Assembly (NCBI RefSeq): GCF_003430825.1
Contig: NZ_CP024047.1
Location: forward strand, 2,170,001 to 2,234,000
Length of the DNA stretch: 64,000 nt
Direction of reading: 5' to 3'
Origin: Natrarchaeobaculum sulfurireducens
Lineage (GTDB): Archaea > Halobacteriota > Halobacteria > Halobacteriales > Natrialbaceae
Made by a program: the position numbers and the translations under genes. A model generated the notes under the pieces. It was not told where the DNA came from, made no database searches, and saw nothing but the letters and a program-made list of their open reading frames with translations. Every line of letters starts with the position of its first letter. Positions within the stretch are counted from its first letter, which is position 1. This document shows positions 9,616 through 18,094 of this stretch, in pieces.

Positions 9616-10251
9616 TTAGACGAACGGGACCACGTCGGGCAGCGGAAGCATCGGCACCATGAACATGCCGGCGAGCGTGACCAGTCCGATGAGCACGGGG
9701 AAGACGACGACTGCGAAGTTGGTCGTCCCGACGACGCGTCCGAGGTCGCCGGTCATGTTCGACAGCGACGGCGTCACGCTCTTGCGCAGGATCACCAGCT
9801 CGAGGGCGAACAGGATCACCGTTGCGCCCGCCGACATCATACAGAACGGGCAAATCTCTCCGATGACGCCCAGCTGCAGGTAGACGAAGTACGACGAGAA
9901 GACCACGCCGCTTGCCGTGATGGGCGTCAGGATCTTGATGATCAGCGGGTGGCGCGTATCGAACCACCAGAGGGCGAGCCCGATCGTCGTCAGGTAGTAA
10001 AACCCACCGAGCGTCGCGAGTGGCACGCCGAAGATGTACGCCCACGGACTCGTGATCACTTCGATACTCCCCTGAACTGGAGCGTCCGCGGGAATTGCTG
10101 GCAGCGCGAACAGGTGGATCGCCGTGAGGGCGACCGTCACCATCCAACCCACTATTGCAACGAACGTGAACGTCCCGAACAGGCTCGATACTCTCGGTGA
10201 GTAGTCCCATTCGTAGTCGAACGCCAGTGTACTCGAGGCTTCTGTTGACAT
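9616..10251 (-). CDS. vitamin K epoxide reductase (VKOR)-like membrane protein
   Basis: A 211-residue protein with four or five membrane helices, resembling VKOR/DsbB-like quinone oxidoreductases that re-oxidise disulfide carriers. The active-site CPFC is at residues 134-137 after a conserved YLQLGVIGEI helix, and SPWAYIFGVPLATLGG (68-83) matches the VKOR loop preceding helix 2. The pair of loop cysteines that normally shuttles electrons is absent: the only cysteines are those of CPFC. ATG 10251 gives a clean cytoplasmic N-terminus; longer frames upstream would read through its promoter. No thioredoxin-like partner is encoded next to it. Confidence 0.75.
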   Translation of the reverse strand: MSTEASSTLAFDYEWDYSPRVSSLFGTFTFVAIVGWMVTVALTAIHLFALPAIPADAPVQGSIEVITSPWAYIFGVPLATLGGFYYLTTIGLALWWFDTRHPLIIKILTPITASGVVFSSYFVYLQLGVIGEICPFCMMSAGATVILFALELVILRKSVTPSLSNMTGDLGRVVGTTNFAVVVFPVLIGLVTLAGMFMVPMLPLPDVVPFV

Positions 10252-10577
10252 ACAGTATCTCCTTATCTGGGTGAGTACAAAAGTATTGTGGTGTCTTCCC
10301 AATTCCATACAAAGTGATGAGAGAGTCGAGTCGAGCGCCCCGTAGCAGCCGATGAGTCGAGCGATGGGAACACAGCCGACAGCGAGTGGCCCCATCGTCG
10401 ATGAGGTCGGGACCGCACGCCTCACAGGTTGCCACTGACGGTCGCTACGACGTTTGCTGACTCGCCGTTACGCGAGCGTCACTGGGCGGGTTTGTGACAG
10501 CGATCGCGAGAACAACGTGTCGTCGTGACGAGTTAGCCGGGATGTCCCAACGCAGGCCGACCGAGGTTGCCATCCTG

Positions 10578-10659
10578 CTATACTACCAACTGAAACGGTT
10601 TACACACCGATCACACAGCCATTGTGTGATCGTGTGTACACTGACGTTCAGTGGCTACT
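10578..10659 (+). repeat. palindromic repeat copy 2 (82 bp)
   Basis: Ends CTATACTACCAACTG and CAGTGGCTACTC match the other copies. The centre has a different sequence but still folds back: CGATCACACA (10608-10617) pairs perfectly with TGTGTGATCG (10623-10632) across a 5-nt loop. It stops 5 nt before the stop codon end of the regulator gene on the opposite strand, that is, just beyond the 3' end of that gene. The rest of the 413-nt gap (10252-10664) holds the VKOR promoter side and no gene. Confidence 0.75.
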
Positions 10660-10664
10660 CCCCT

Positions 10665-11063
10665 TCACTCGTCGGTATCCGGTTTCCCGCCGCGTTCGTA
10701 CGTCTCCTCGAACTCCTGGATGAGTAGGCCCATCTTCGCGTACCAGTCGTTTAGCTGCCGTTGCATATCGGCGGCGATGTCGGACGAATCGGTCGGGGAA
10801 TAGACGTGGTAGTAGCCGCCGTCATCGTAGTTGACCTGTTCTTTCTGAACGCAGCCACTCTGGAGTAGTCGCTGAATCGATCGATACGCGGTGGATCGCT
10901 CACGATCGACCTGATCAGCAACGTCGTCGATCGGTAGCGGTTCCTCACTTTCGACCAGTACGCGAAAGCACGCCTTGTCGAGTCCTTTGAGGCCGTGGAT
11001 ACACTCCAGTAGCCCCTCACACACCATCTCTTGCTGGAGTTGCTCGGCCATCGAGTTCGCCAT
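10665..11063 (-). CDS. TrmB-like winged-helix regulator
   Basis: A 132-residue DNA-binding protein. Residues 25-75 form a winged helix (KACFRVLVESEEPLPIDDVADQ, then RERSTAYRSIQRL as recognition helix and YYHVYSP as wing); a C-terminal helix (MQRQLNDWYAKMGLLIQEFEE) probably dimerises. No sugar-binding TrmB domain is present, so the signal is unknown. ATG 11063 and ATG 11051 are both possible starts. A perfect inverted repeat sits upstream, next to the TATA box, which suggests autoregulation. The VKOR-like and MFS genes downstream on the same strand are possible targets (inference). Confidence 0.8.
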   Translation of the reverse strand: MANSMAEQLQQEMVCEGLLECIHGLKGLDKACFRVLVESEEPLPIDDVADQVDRERSTAYRSIQRLLQSGCVQKEQVNYDDGGYYHVYSPTDSSDIAADMQRQLNDWYAKMGLLIQEFEETYERGGKPDTDE

Positions 11064-11101
11064 ATTCGTACGTTCGACTTGGCTCGTTGCCGTGATAAGC
11101 C

Positions 11102-11118
11102 TTGTGCGTATTGCACAA
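11102..11118 (-). promoter_or_regulatory. candidate operator of the TrmB-like regulator
   Basis: Perfect inverted repeat TTGTGC-GTATT-GCACAA, 39-55 bp before the regulator start codon. An AT-rich AATATATTAG box follows immediately on the upstream side. An operator touching the TATA box would let the regulator repress its own gene. Confidence 0.45.
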
Positions 11119-11882
11119 TATATTAGATAAACACTCGCGGTGCACCACTCGAGTAGACTCTCGACCAATCACTCACGTCTCGTTGACACGTTCACATCAA
11201 CATAATATACTATACTGGAATATTATATTAGCTATTTAATTGTCGATGCCTAACTTCTCCGAATACTACATTCACATACTTTCAGAATCAGTAATTACTG
11301 GTAAAACCGATCAAATCCTGCTCCAAGTTGGATGCTGATTTCTGTGGCCGCGAACCGAGCGTTCAAACTAAACCGTTGAGAAAAGTACTATAACAGACAC
11401 ACCGTTCGGTCTAACAAATTTATTTATTCTTTTATTTGATAATAGTTGTCAGTTGCGCCCTGATTTATACTTGTACGATTACGGCTGCTCGAGGGTGTCG
11501 GTCTCCGGGAACCACACTATCGAACAGACCTGTTGTGAGGGTTTGCCACACCGTCCAGCGAATTTCCTTCAGTGACTGCTATCCGACAGTACAACCATTC
11601 CTCGAAGCCCGTCCGATACGTGATTCTATAGTAGCCACTGCACGTCAGTGCGCACCTGCTCGCCAGACGGATCGGCAACCGGTGTGCACATCGGTGCAGT
11701 TGTTACTATAGCCCTGTCGACACGCCGCCCATCACTGCTCGTCGCCGTTCGCAGCATGAGTTAGAGACAGCCCCCGGTTTTGACTACGATGCATGCTGTC
11801 TCCTGGTCGAGTTCGGGTCACGGAAGACCGGTCCACCGTGGTGAAAAACGTATTCCCACTTCGCTACAGCAAGGATGGCTAT
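11119..11882. other. gene-free AT-rich stretch
   Basis: About 760 nt without a convincing gene. The part at 11200-11440 is much richer in A and T than the rest of the window (runs such as AATATTATATTAGC and TTTATTTATTCTTTTATTTG). It also contains repeat copy 3. I cannot assign a function; it may hold divergent promoters or be a scar of past insertions. Confidence 0.4.
11626..11711 (-). repeat. palindromic repeat copy 3 (86 bp)
   Basis: The best-preserved ends: CTATAGTAGCCACTGCAC on the left and, on the other strand, CTATAGTAACAACTGCAC on the right, 16 of 18 positions identical. It lies in a gene-free stretch and runs in the opposite orientation to copies 1, 2 and 5. Confidence 0.8.
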
Positions 11883-12026
11883 TTAATTACTTCCGACCGC
11901 TACAACCCGTGTAGGGTCGCCCGTCGAGAGTAGCTGTGGGGGACGATAGTGGTTGATGATCGTCTCACGCGTGACAACCCCGCTCTCGTCACAACCGGGA
12001 CACCGCCGGCCACGCAACGTGCCCAT
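11883..12026 (-). CDS. small protein with a CPGC motif
   Basis: A 47-codon frame starting at ATG 12026. It opens MGTLRGRRCPGCDESG and continues VTRETIINHYRPPQ. The single CxxC resembles half of a zinc knuckle. It could be a genuine small protein, which haloarchaea have many of, or the tail end of a decayed transposase. Codon use is compatible with coding but the evidence is thin. Confidence 0.3.
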   Translation of the reverse strand: MGTLRGRRCPGCDESGVVTRETIINHYRPPQLLSTGDPTRVVAVGSN

Positions 12027-12071
12027 GGCGTTTCACACCGACGTTAACTATGCACCTGAGCCTCACCACCG

Positions 12072-12428
12072 ATGACTGAACTCGAGCCCAAACCCGATTT
12101 GCTCCACGTTTCGCTGCTGGTATCGGAGATCGAATCCGCACACGAAGTCTTGCGTCACCTCGACGAGATGGGTGGAACGGTCCATCCCGACAGCCTCGAG
12201 GTAACTGACGCGGTAGACGCCAAGACGCAGGTCGACGTGAGCGATCTGACGGTCAAACAGTGGCAGGCGCTCGAGTTGGCCTATCGTTGGGGCTACTACG
12301 ACCAGCCACGGAAAGCAGACCTCGCAGATCTGGCGACCGAACTCGAGATCTCGAAGTCGGCAGTCTCTCAGCGCCTCCGGGCAGCCGAGTCGACGCTCGT
12401 CACGGCAATCGTGACGGCCAGTCGGTGA
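12072..12428 (+). CDS. short HTH-10 (bacterio-opsin activator type) regulator
   Basis: A 118-residue protein. Residues 60-115 are the HTH-10 domain (LTVKQWQALELAYRWGYYDQPRK, then LATELEISKSAVSQRLRAAE), the DNA-binding module at the C-terminus of bacterio-opsin activator (Bat)-family proteins. The N-terminal half is short and lacks the PAS/GAF sensors of full-length Bat, so it is a minimal member. It starts at ATG 12072 and stands alone, so its targets are unknown. Confidence 0.75.
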   Translation: MTELEPKPDLLHVSLLVSEIESAHEVLRHLDEMGGTVHPDSLEVTDAVDAKTQVDVSDLTVKQWQALELAYRWGYYDQPRKADLADLATELEISKSAVSQRLRAAESTLVTAIVTASR

Positions 12429-13544
12429 CCCGTATGCGTCTGCACGAAGCTCGTAATTCGGCTGCTCGCTGCATCGATACCCGGTGTCCGCTCTCTCTGT
12501 GAGCAGCCAGGCACCCAGGAGCGTACGGAATCGGTCGAAACTAAAACCAGATGCTCGTGGTGCTCAAGGGTGATCGAATTCGGAAGCCACTACGACAAGG
12601 AAGTTTAGGTACACTACGTAGCGATCGGTTTTGCCAGCGCCCACGCGTGTCGGTCGGTGAGGTGCAATTTCTCGGCCAGTCTTCGCGGTCATCCCCTCGG
12701 AAGATCGGCTGTGTTTTCCCCTCCCCTGTTTACAGTGGTACCTCTGTAACCCCGTATATGACGCGTTATTATATTAGTCGGGCGACCACCACTCAATTCG
12801 TTTCCGCTGGCGGCTGAGCCTCACCGTCGAGTGCTCTGGGGCGAGCCGCAAAGCCGTCTCTCGAGACCGAACTCCTGTCCGATCGACACTGTCACCTCCC
12901 CAGATGCTGATGGCTGGGATCGTTCCCTTCGTCCACAGATTGATTGTCATTATGATGGGAATGGCTTCATGACGTTTTACTGATTTTCTGAGCTGCTGTT
13001 CACTCGTGAGGAAGTGGTCCCATCTGCATACTCTATAGTCGTCTCAGGAGTCGAAAGAAAGGATATTCGAGGGATGTGCGGCGCCCAACACATGACTGAG
13101 GTCTCTGGCGCTGTTTGAGCGCCTTTCAGAGTCGAGTCATTACCCCTCTGGCCAGTTTTCCCGACGAACGCGCTAGTAGGGTATAGCAGCCACTGCACAT
13201 CAGAGCGCACCCGATCGCCAGACGGGTCGGCGATCAGTGTGTACATCGGTGCAGTTGTTACTATAGTATAGGCCGATTGGAACCCGTATAAAAGCAATCA
13301 CCTACCAGGGTTCAAGTCGTTCATCTCACAATATAGTCTATTTTGTTAGCACTAAACTGAATATATATGAATGGATCAAATGACTCGACAAGCGCATAGC
13401 TCACTGGAACGACCGACTGAACTGGTCTCTTGCTCGTAACTTACTGCTCTCCGTGACTCGACGTATTGGGGAGACGGATAGTACGGACAGCGAATGGCTG
13501 GGGCCCGGTATTATACGCTCGAGGATTGGAGGTGCTGTCGGATC
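12429..13544. other. gene-free stretch, about 1.1 kb
   Basis: No frame here has convincing haloarchaeal codon use or a recognisable motif. It contains repeat copy 4 (13181-13266) and AT-rich patches near 12770 and 13340-13375, the latter possibly the promoter of the CBS gene downstream. Probably non-coding or heavily decayed. Confidence 0.4.
13181..13266 (-). repeat. palindromic repeat copy 4 (86 bp)
   Basis: Same ends as copy 3 with a few substitutions. The centre is a perfect hairpin: GATCGCC (13213-13219), loop of 9, GGCGATC (13229-13235). Orientation as copy 3. Confidence 0.8.
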
Positions 13545-13967
13545 ATGCCAGTAGAAAATCTCGCACGAAGCGACGTCGTTACCGCCAGCAAAGACGAGTC
13601 GATCGAGAACCTCGCGTCGATGATGGACGACCACAGCGTCGGAAGCGTCGTAATTGCCGATGACGACGAGCCAGTCGGGATCGTGACGGATCGCGACCTC
13701 ACGATCGAAGTGGTCGCGGCGGGCAAGAGTGCCGACAGCGTCACCGCAGCGGACGTCATGTCGTCCGATCTGTGCACTATCGAGTCTGACGAGGGATTTT
13801 ATCGAGCGACCGAACTCATGAGCGAACACGGAATCCGTCGGCTTCCAGTCGTCGACACGTCGGGACAACTCGAGGGGATCATCACGGTCGACGACCTGAA
13901 CGAACTGCTCGCAGACGAACATCAGCAACTCGCAAGCGTCGTCCAGGCCCAGCGACCGCCGTACTGA
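13545..13967 (+). CDS. CBS-pair protein
   Basis: A 140-residue stand-alone Bateman module: two CBS domains at about residues 1-65 (VVTASKDESIENLASMM, ending GIVTDRDL) and 70-130 (MSSDLCTIESDEGF, ending GIITVDDL). Such pairs bind adenosine nucleotides and serve as energy or redox sensors. There is no catalytic or DNA-binding domain. ATG 13545 gives the canonical MPVENLARSDV start; an in-frame ATG at 13494 would add unlike sequence. It opens a block of stress-type genes (UspA and CBS proteins) extending to 18.5 kb. Confidence 0.85.
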   Translation: MPVENLARSDVVTASKDESIENLASMMDDHSVGSVVIADDDEPVGIVTDRDLTIEVVAAGKSADSVTAADVMSSDLCTIESDEGFYRATELMSEHGIRRLPVVDTSGQLEGIITVDDLNELLADEHQQLASVVQAQRPPY

Positions 13968-13991
13968 GCTGACCGACCGGCCGCAGACTCG

Positions 13992-14327
13992 AACGGCGCG
14001 CCTCCAGTCTCGCCTCCAGTCTGTCTGGCGCTCGATGGCGTCGAACTTTCGATGACGGCGAACGGCGACGCCACAGCGGACGAGACATCCGAGACGTGGC
14101 AGGGGACCGCGGTGCTCGTCCTCGTTGGAAACGCCTTCAGGCGGCTGTCGTTCACCAACCGAGGAGAGCACGGTGGGACGGACGAACGCTTCGAGGTGAC
14201 GATTTTCGAGGAAAACGGGCGACTCGACGGCCTCGACGGCGAATCCGTGTCCGCGACCGAACTCGAGTTGCGTCCGCGAGCGGTGTCTGTCGCTGTTCGT
14301 CGACGCGGAACGGCGCCCGTTGTAAGC
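13992..14327 (+). pseudogene. possible remnant of a GlgX/amylase-family C-terminal domain
   Basis: About 110 codons read LALDGVEL, TAVLVLVGNA, then TDERFEVTIFEENG and ATELELRPRAVSVAV. This is the pattern of the C-terminal beta-sandwich of glycogen-debranching (GlgX-type) enzymes, but no catalytic domain precedes it and there is no proper start. The frame then runs on antisense through the neighbouring uspA. I read it as a gene fragment left by a deletion; the family assignment rests on pattern memory only. Confidence 0.35.
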
Positions 14328-14342
14328 GGCGCTGGTTGCAGA

Positions 14343-15176
14343 CTATGGCTTGAGCGTGCGGACAGTCATAACCGGCACGTTCGCGTTCGGCACGACACGC
14401 TGGGAGACGCTGCCGAGGACGAGGCGCTCGACGTTCGACTTGCTCTCGGTGCCCATCACGAGCAGGTCGACGCCGGCGTCGTCGGTGTACTCGAGGACGA
14501 CGTCGGTCGCAGCGCCGTGCTCAATGGTTCGCGTCGTCTCGAGTCCGCGGTCGGTGGCACGGTCGACGACCTCCGAGGTCATCTTCTCGCCGTACTCCGC
14601 GAACGCCTCGCGGATCTCGGTGGCCTCGGACGAGATGGCCACCGCGTAGAGGGCGTGGAGCCGTGCGTCACAGACGTCGGCCATCGAAAGGGCGTGTTCG
14701 GTCGCCGCCGTTGCACCTGGAGCGCCGTCGGTCGCGAGACAGACGTCGTCGATCGGTCCGTCGTTGACTTCCCACGACGTGTCCGGTCCGACCGTGAGGA
14801 CGGGTCGGCGTGCGTCCCGGATAACCTCGAGGGCGACGCTCCCGAGCAGGGCTTGCCGGAGGCCGGTTCGACCCTGAGTGCCGACCACGATCAGATCGAC
14901 GTCAGCGTCGTCGGCGTACGAGAGAAGTTCACTCGCCGGACGGCCCGATCGGACGACGGCCTCGGCGTGACAGCCGGCATCCTGAGCCCGGTCTGCAATC
15001 TCCCTCGCGTCGCGTTCGTGGCGCTCTCGTCGTGATTCTTCACGCCGTAGCCCGCTTTCGACGACCGAGACGACGTGGACGTCTGCCTCGAGCGTTGCGG
15101 CGAGCGTGATCCCCGCCGTCGCGGCGTTCGTCGCCACGTCACTGCCGTCGGTCGCGATGAGAACGTCGTCGTACAT
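14343..15176 (-). CDS. tandem universal stress protein (two UspA domains)
   Basis: A 277-residue protein with two UspA domains (about 1-140 and 150-277). Each opens with a VLIATDGS-like strand (DDVLIATDGSD; DDVCLATDGAP) and the first ends with the ATP-binding loop VGTQGRTGLRQALLGSVA; the second has MGTESKSNVERLVLGSV, a slightly degenerate loop. UspA proteins respond to stress, often by binding ATP. ATG 15176 aligns with UspA family starts; a GTG-like extension to 15197 is less likely. A broken uspA lies directly upstream on the same strand. Confidence 0.85.
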   Translation of the reverse strand: MYDDVLIATDGSDVATNAATAGITLAATLEADVHVVSVVESGLRREESRRERHERDAREIADRAQDAGCHAEAVVRSGRPASELLSYADDADVDLIVVGTQGRTGLRQALLGSVALEVIRDARRPVLTVGPDTSWEVNDGPIDDVCLATDGAPGATAATEHALSMADVCDARLHALYAVAISSEATEIREAFAEYGEKMTSEVVDRATDRGLETTRTIEHGAATDVVLEYTDDAGVDLLVMGTESKSNVERLVLGSVSQRVVPNANVPVMTVRTLKP

Positions 15177-15269
15177 ATCTCCCGGTATGTCGACCACGGT
15201 CTTTGTTCTGTTGCACCCGTTGACGTGTCCCCTGTGCCGTCCGGCGTCGAGGACCGCGTCGACCGGTCG

Positions 15270-15734
15270 CTAGCCAGCGTCGCCCATCTGCACTGCCAGG
15301 ACGGGAACGTCGGCCGTTCGGACGACGCGTTCAGTCGTACTGCCCAGTAGTGCCCTCGAGAGGCCCCGTCGACCATAGGTCCCGAGTACGATCAGGTCGG
15401 CATCGATTTCGGCCGCGTACTCGAGGATCGTCTCGCACGGTGACCCCTAGCGGACCACGGTGACTCCCTCCACGTCGTCGCCGTGCTCGCTCAGTTCCCG
15501 GGCACGCTCCTCGACCGCCCCGACGGCACGGCTGGCTGCCCCCCCGAGCGGTTCGACCGACGGCTCGAAGTCGGCTCGGTCGCCGAAGACGCCGACGCCG
15601 AGGAGGTCGGCGGTGTCGATCACGGACAGTGCGTACACGGAGGCCCCCACACGACTGTGCGAGGTCGAGTGTGTGTTCGATCGCTCGCTCTGCCCCCTGG
15701 CTTCTGTCAGTTGCGATGAGAACGGTTCGTACAT
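15270..15734 (-). pseudogene. broken uspA
   Basis: Reading through three defects restores a single UspA domain. The ATG at 15734 gives MY, then a frame change leads to TVLIATDRSQGAERAIEH; a second change near 15650 leads to VYALSVIDTADLL; an in-frame TAG at about 15447-15449 is followed by GSPCETILEYAAEIDADLIVLG, then the ATP loop GRRGLSRALLGSTTE and the normal end. Two frameshifts plus one nonsense codon make this a pseudogene rather than a single sequencing error. The neighbouring intact tandem uspA may have made it redundant. Confidence 0.8.
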
Positions 15735-15739
15735 CGGGC

Positions 15740-16379
15740 TCACGTCATAGCCTCCGCGAACCACGTGGTGGCGACGTCAGCGACCTCCTCGAGTTCGCCC
15801 GGTCCTTCGAAGCGGTGACCCGCATCCTTGACCACGTGGACGTCGTGCTCACAGGAAAGTCGCATTGCAGCCTCACGATTGAGCGCGAGGACCTGGCTGT
15901 CGGCTCCACCGACGACGAACAGCGTCTTCGCTCGGACGTCCTCGAGGACTTCTGACGCCAGGTCGACGCGACCGCCGCGTGAGACGACAGCCGCTACGTC
16001 GTCCTGTAGGTGCGTCGCCGCACGAAGCGCGGCCGCAGCGCCCGTACTCGAGCCGAAGTAGCCCACCGGCGTCCTGTGTCACCTCGCGCTCTCGTATCCA
16101 CTCGGTGACACCGACGAGGCGGTCAGTGAGCAACGCGATGTCGAAACGGTTCTCTCGCTGTTGATCTTCTGCCTCGGTGAGGAGGTCGAACGGCAGCGTC
16201 CCCAGTCCGTGGTCGCGGATGACGTCGGCGACGTAGTTGTTGCGTGGACTCCTCCAGCTCGAGCCGCTGCCGTGGGCGAAGACGACCACGCCAGGGGTAG
16301 CCGGCGGCAGTTCGAGCATCCCCTCGAGCGTGACGTCGTCGACCGGAATCGTAACCAGCGTGCTATCATGTAGTCCCAT
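15740..16379 (-). pseudogene. frameshifted alpha/beta hydrolase (dienelactone-hydrolase-like)
   Basis: The first frame from ATG 16379 encodes MGLHDSTLVTIPVDD, FAHGSGSSWRSPRN and VTEWIREREVTQD. A one-base shift near 16063-16070 moves the rest to another frame: PVGYFGSSTGAAAALRA (nucleophile-elbow region), FVVGGADSQV (acid) and VVKDAGHRF (histidine). All catalytic elements survive, so the decay is recent or the shift is a sequencing error. It ends TGA 6 nt before the broken uspA start, so the two were probably co-transcribed. Confidence 0.75.
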
Positions 16380-16621
16380 GTCGCGATGGACGACAACGAA
16401 TGACTTGATGGCCAGGGTGGGCGGTCACCACACCGTGACACGGGCCAGCCCCTCGAGACGACCTCGGCCACCGATCGGTCGTCGAACGAGATGTACTAGA
16501 TACCAAGTACGAGCGCCTCGAGACCGACCCGCGGCTATTTGAGGGCCTGTGACGAAGACGTTCTCTGTCAGTCGCCGGCAACCGCATCGTAGATCGACCA
16601 GCAACAGAAACGGACTAACCC

Positions 16622-17839
16622 ATGGATATTGCCGACATCGTCACGGAAGAGTACGTCGAACACAGCCCGGAGACAACCGTCTCGAAGCTCGTCGGGACGT
16701 TTGCGGACTCGGACGTCAGAGGCGTCGTCGTTCAGGACGAGGAGTTCGAGGGAATCGTCACGCGACGACAACTCGCCACGTCACATCGCCAGCCGAACGA
16801 GAAACTGCGGTCGCTCGTCTGGCACGTACCGCGTCTCACACCCGACGAAGACATCCGAAAGGTCGCACAGCTCATGATCGACAGCGAATCACAGCTCCTG
16901 CCAGTCTTCGAAGGGCGGGAACTGATCGGCGTCGTCACGGCCGATGGTATCTTACAGAAAGTCGAACCCTACCTCGACGCCGCGGCCGTCGCCGAAGCCT
17001 ACTCGGGTGAGCTCGTCTCGCTCGAGCCGTCGTCGACGCTCGGCAACGCGCTCAACGTCTTCAGGCAGAACCGCATCACACACCTCCCGGTCGTCGAGAA
17101 CGACTCCGCGGCCGGCGTCCTGAGCCTGTACGACGTGACCGAGATCACAGTTCGGTCCGAAGTCCAGAGTCAGGGCGGTGACGCCGGCGGCGTCGACCCG
17201 TTCGGCGGCGAGATCTCGAGTAGTACCGCTCGATCCCGTCGCGGCGGGTACGGCGCGAGAGAAGGTGAGTCGACGCGAATGCTCGACGTTCCCGTTCGGG
17301 ACCTCATGACATCGCCGGTCCGGACGATCCGACCGGACGAAACGCTCGACGTCGCCGTCACGGAGATGTTCGACGCCGGTGCCTCGTCGCTCGTCGTCAC
17401 CGAGAACGGCTCTCCACACGGGATCGTGACGAAAACTGACTGCCTCGAGTCGCTCACGTGGGAGGCGGGCGGAAATCGCGGCGTACAGGTCTACGGGACC
17501 GACCTGATCGACGACGTGACCTACGACGAGATCGTCGCCATGGTCGAGAAGTTCGACGACAGAGACCAGGGGATGAACGTCCTCGACACGAAAGTCCACC
17601 TTCACGAGCACGACGAGAAGCGACGCGGCACGCCGCTCGTGCTCGCTCGAGTGCGATTGCACACCGATCGCGGGCTGTACGTCGCATCGGGTGAGGGCTA
17701 CGGGGCGAAACACGCGATGAACGAGGCACGCGATGTCCTCGAGCGCCAGATCAGGGACCGGAAAACCCACGGCCGGACGAAAAAGCCCCCGGACGAGACG
17801 TTCTGGGAGAAACGCTTCGGCTGGCTGCTCGAGGAGTAA
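16622..17839 (+). CDS. CBS-repeat protein with an HPF-like C-terminal domain
   Basis: A 405-residue protein. CBS units lie at about 1-55, 65-115, 125-180 and 230-285 (IVTEEYVEHSPETTV; VVTADGIL; GVLSLYDV; MTSPVRTIRPDETLDVA), with a flexible Gly/Ser linker at 190-225. The last ~115 residues (VQVYGTDLIDDVTYD, LDTKVHLHEHDEKRRG, ALVLARVRLHT-like strands, then a basic helix DVLERQIRDRK) have the strand-helix pattern of S30AE/HPF ribosome hibernation factors. It may link energy status to ribosome inactivation (inference). It starts at ATG 16622 and stands between the pseudogenes and a uspA. Confidence 0.75.
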   Translation: MDIADIVTEEYVEHSPETTVSKLVGTFADSDVRGVVVQDEEFEGIVTRRQLATSHRQPNEKLRSLVWHVPRLTPDEDIRKVAQLMIDSESQLLPVFEGRELIGVVTADGILQKVEPYLDAAAVAEAYSGELVSLEPSSTLGNALNVFRQNRITHLPVVENDSAAGVLSLYDVTEITVRSEVQSQGGDAGGVDPFGGEISSSTARSRRGGYGAREGESTRMLDVPVRDLMTSPVRTIRPDETLDVAVTEMFDAGASSLVVTENGSPHGIVTKTDCLESLTWEAGGNRGVQVYGTDLIDDVTYDEIVAMVEKFDDRDQGMNVLDTKVHLHEHDEKRRGTPLVLARVRLHTDRGLYVASGEGYGAKHAMNEARDVLERQIRDRKTHGRTKKPPDETFWEKRFGWLLEE

Positions 17840-18065
17840 ACGATGGGGGCGGTCACCCACGCACGAGGTCGGTTTCGAGTGTCGCGACGAGACGGTCGAC
17901 GGCCGCCGGGACGACGCCGTTGTCATACTGCCGGATAGTGTGAGGGTTCGCCGTACTTTCTGGCGAATGCGCTTTAATAACATCTGTCTGACAGTATCAG
18001 GAGCGCCGCTGAACCCGACGCAACGGCCCGGCGGCGATCCAGGCTCGTCGACATCGGGGTCTACC

Positions 18066-18073
18066 TTTTTATG
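18066..18073 (+). promoter_or_regulatory. TATA box of uspA
   Basis: TTTTTATG lies 22-29 bp before the ATG at 18095, the right place for a leaderless transcript. A GAGGAG between box and start could act as a ribosome site only if transcription began earlier. Confidence 0.45.
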
Positions 18074-18094
18074 AAATGAGGAGAATATACTGAC

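Noticed and set aside
10266-10435. Frame starting MATCEACGPDLIDDG with two CxxC pairs, zinc-finger-like
   Set aside because: It runs into the VKOR-like gene and its promoter region in another frame without a stop of its own, so there is no credible end; a decayed small gene cannot be excluded.
13300-13330. GGTTCAAGTC resembling a tRNA T-loop
   Set aside because: No acceptor stem or anticodon arm can be built around it. No tRNA was found anywhere in the window.
14052-15035. 327-codon plus-strand frame
   Set aside because: Most of it is antisense to the intact tandem uspA. Only its first part is kept, as a possible gene fragment.
17947-17967. Hairpin TTCGCC / GGCGAA as a terminator
   Set aside because: Six-bp stem with a 9-nt loop and no T-run; chance occurrence is likely at this GC content.
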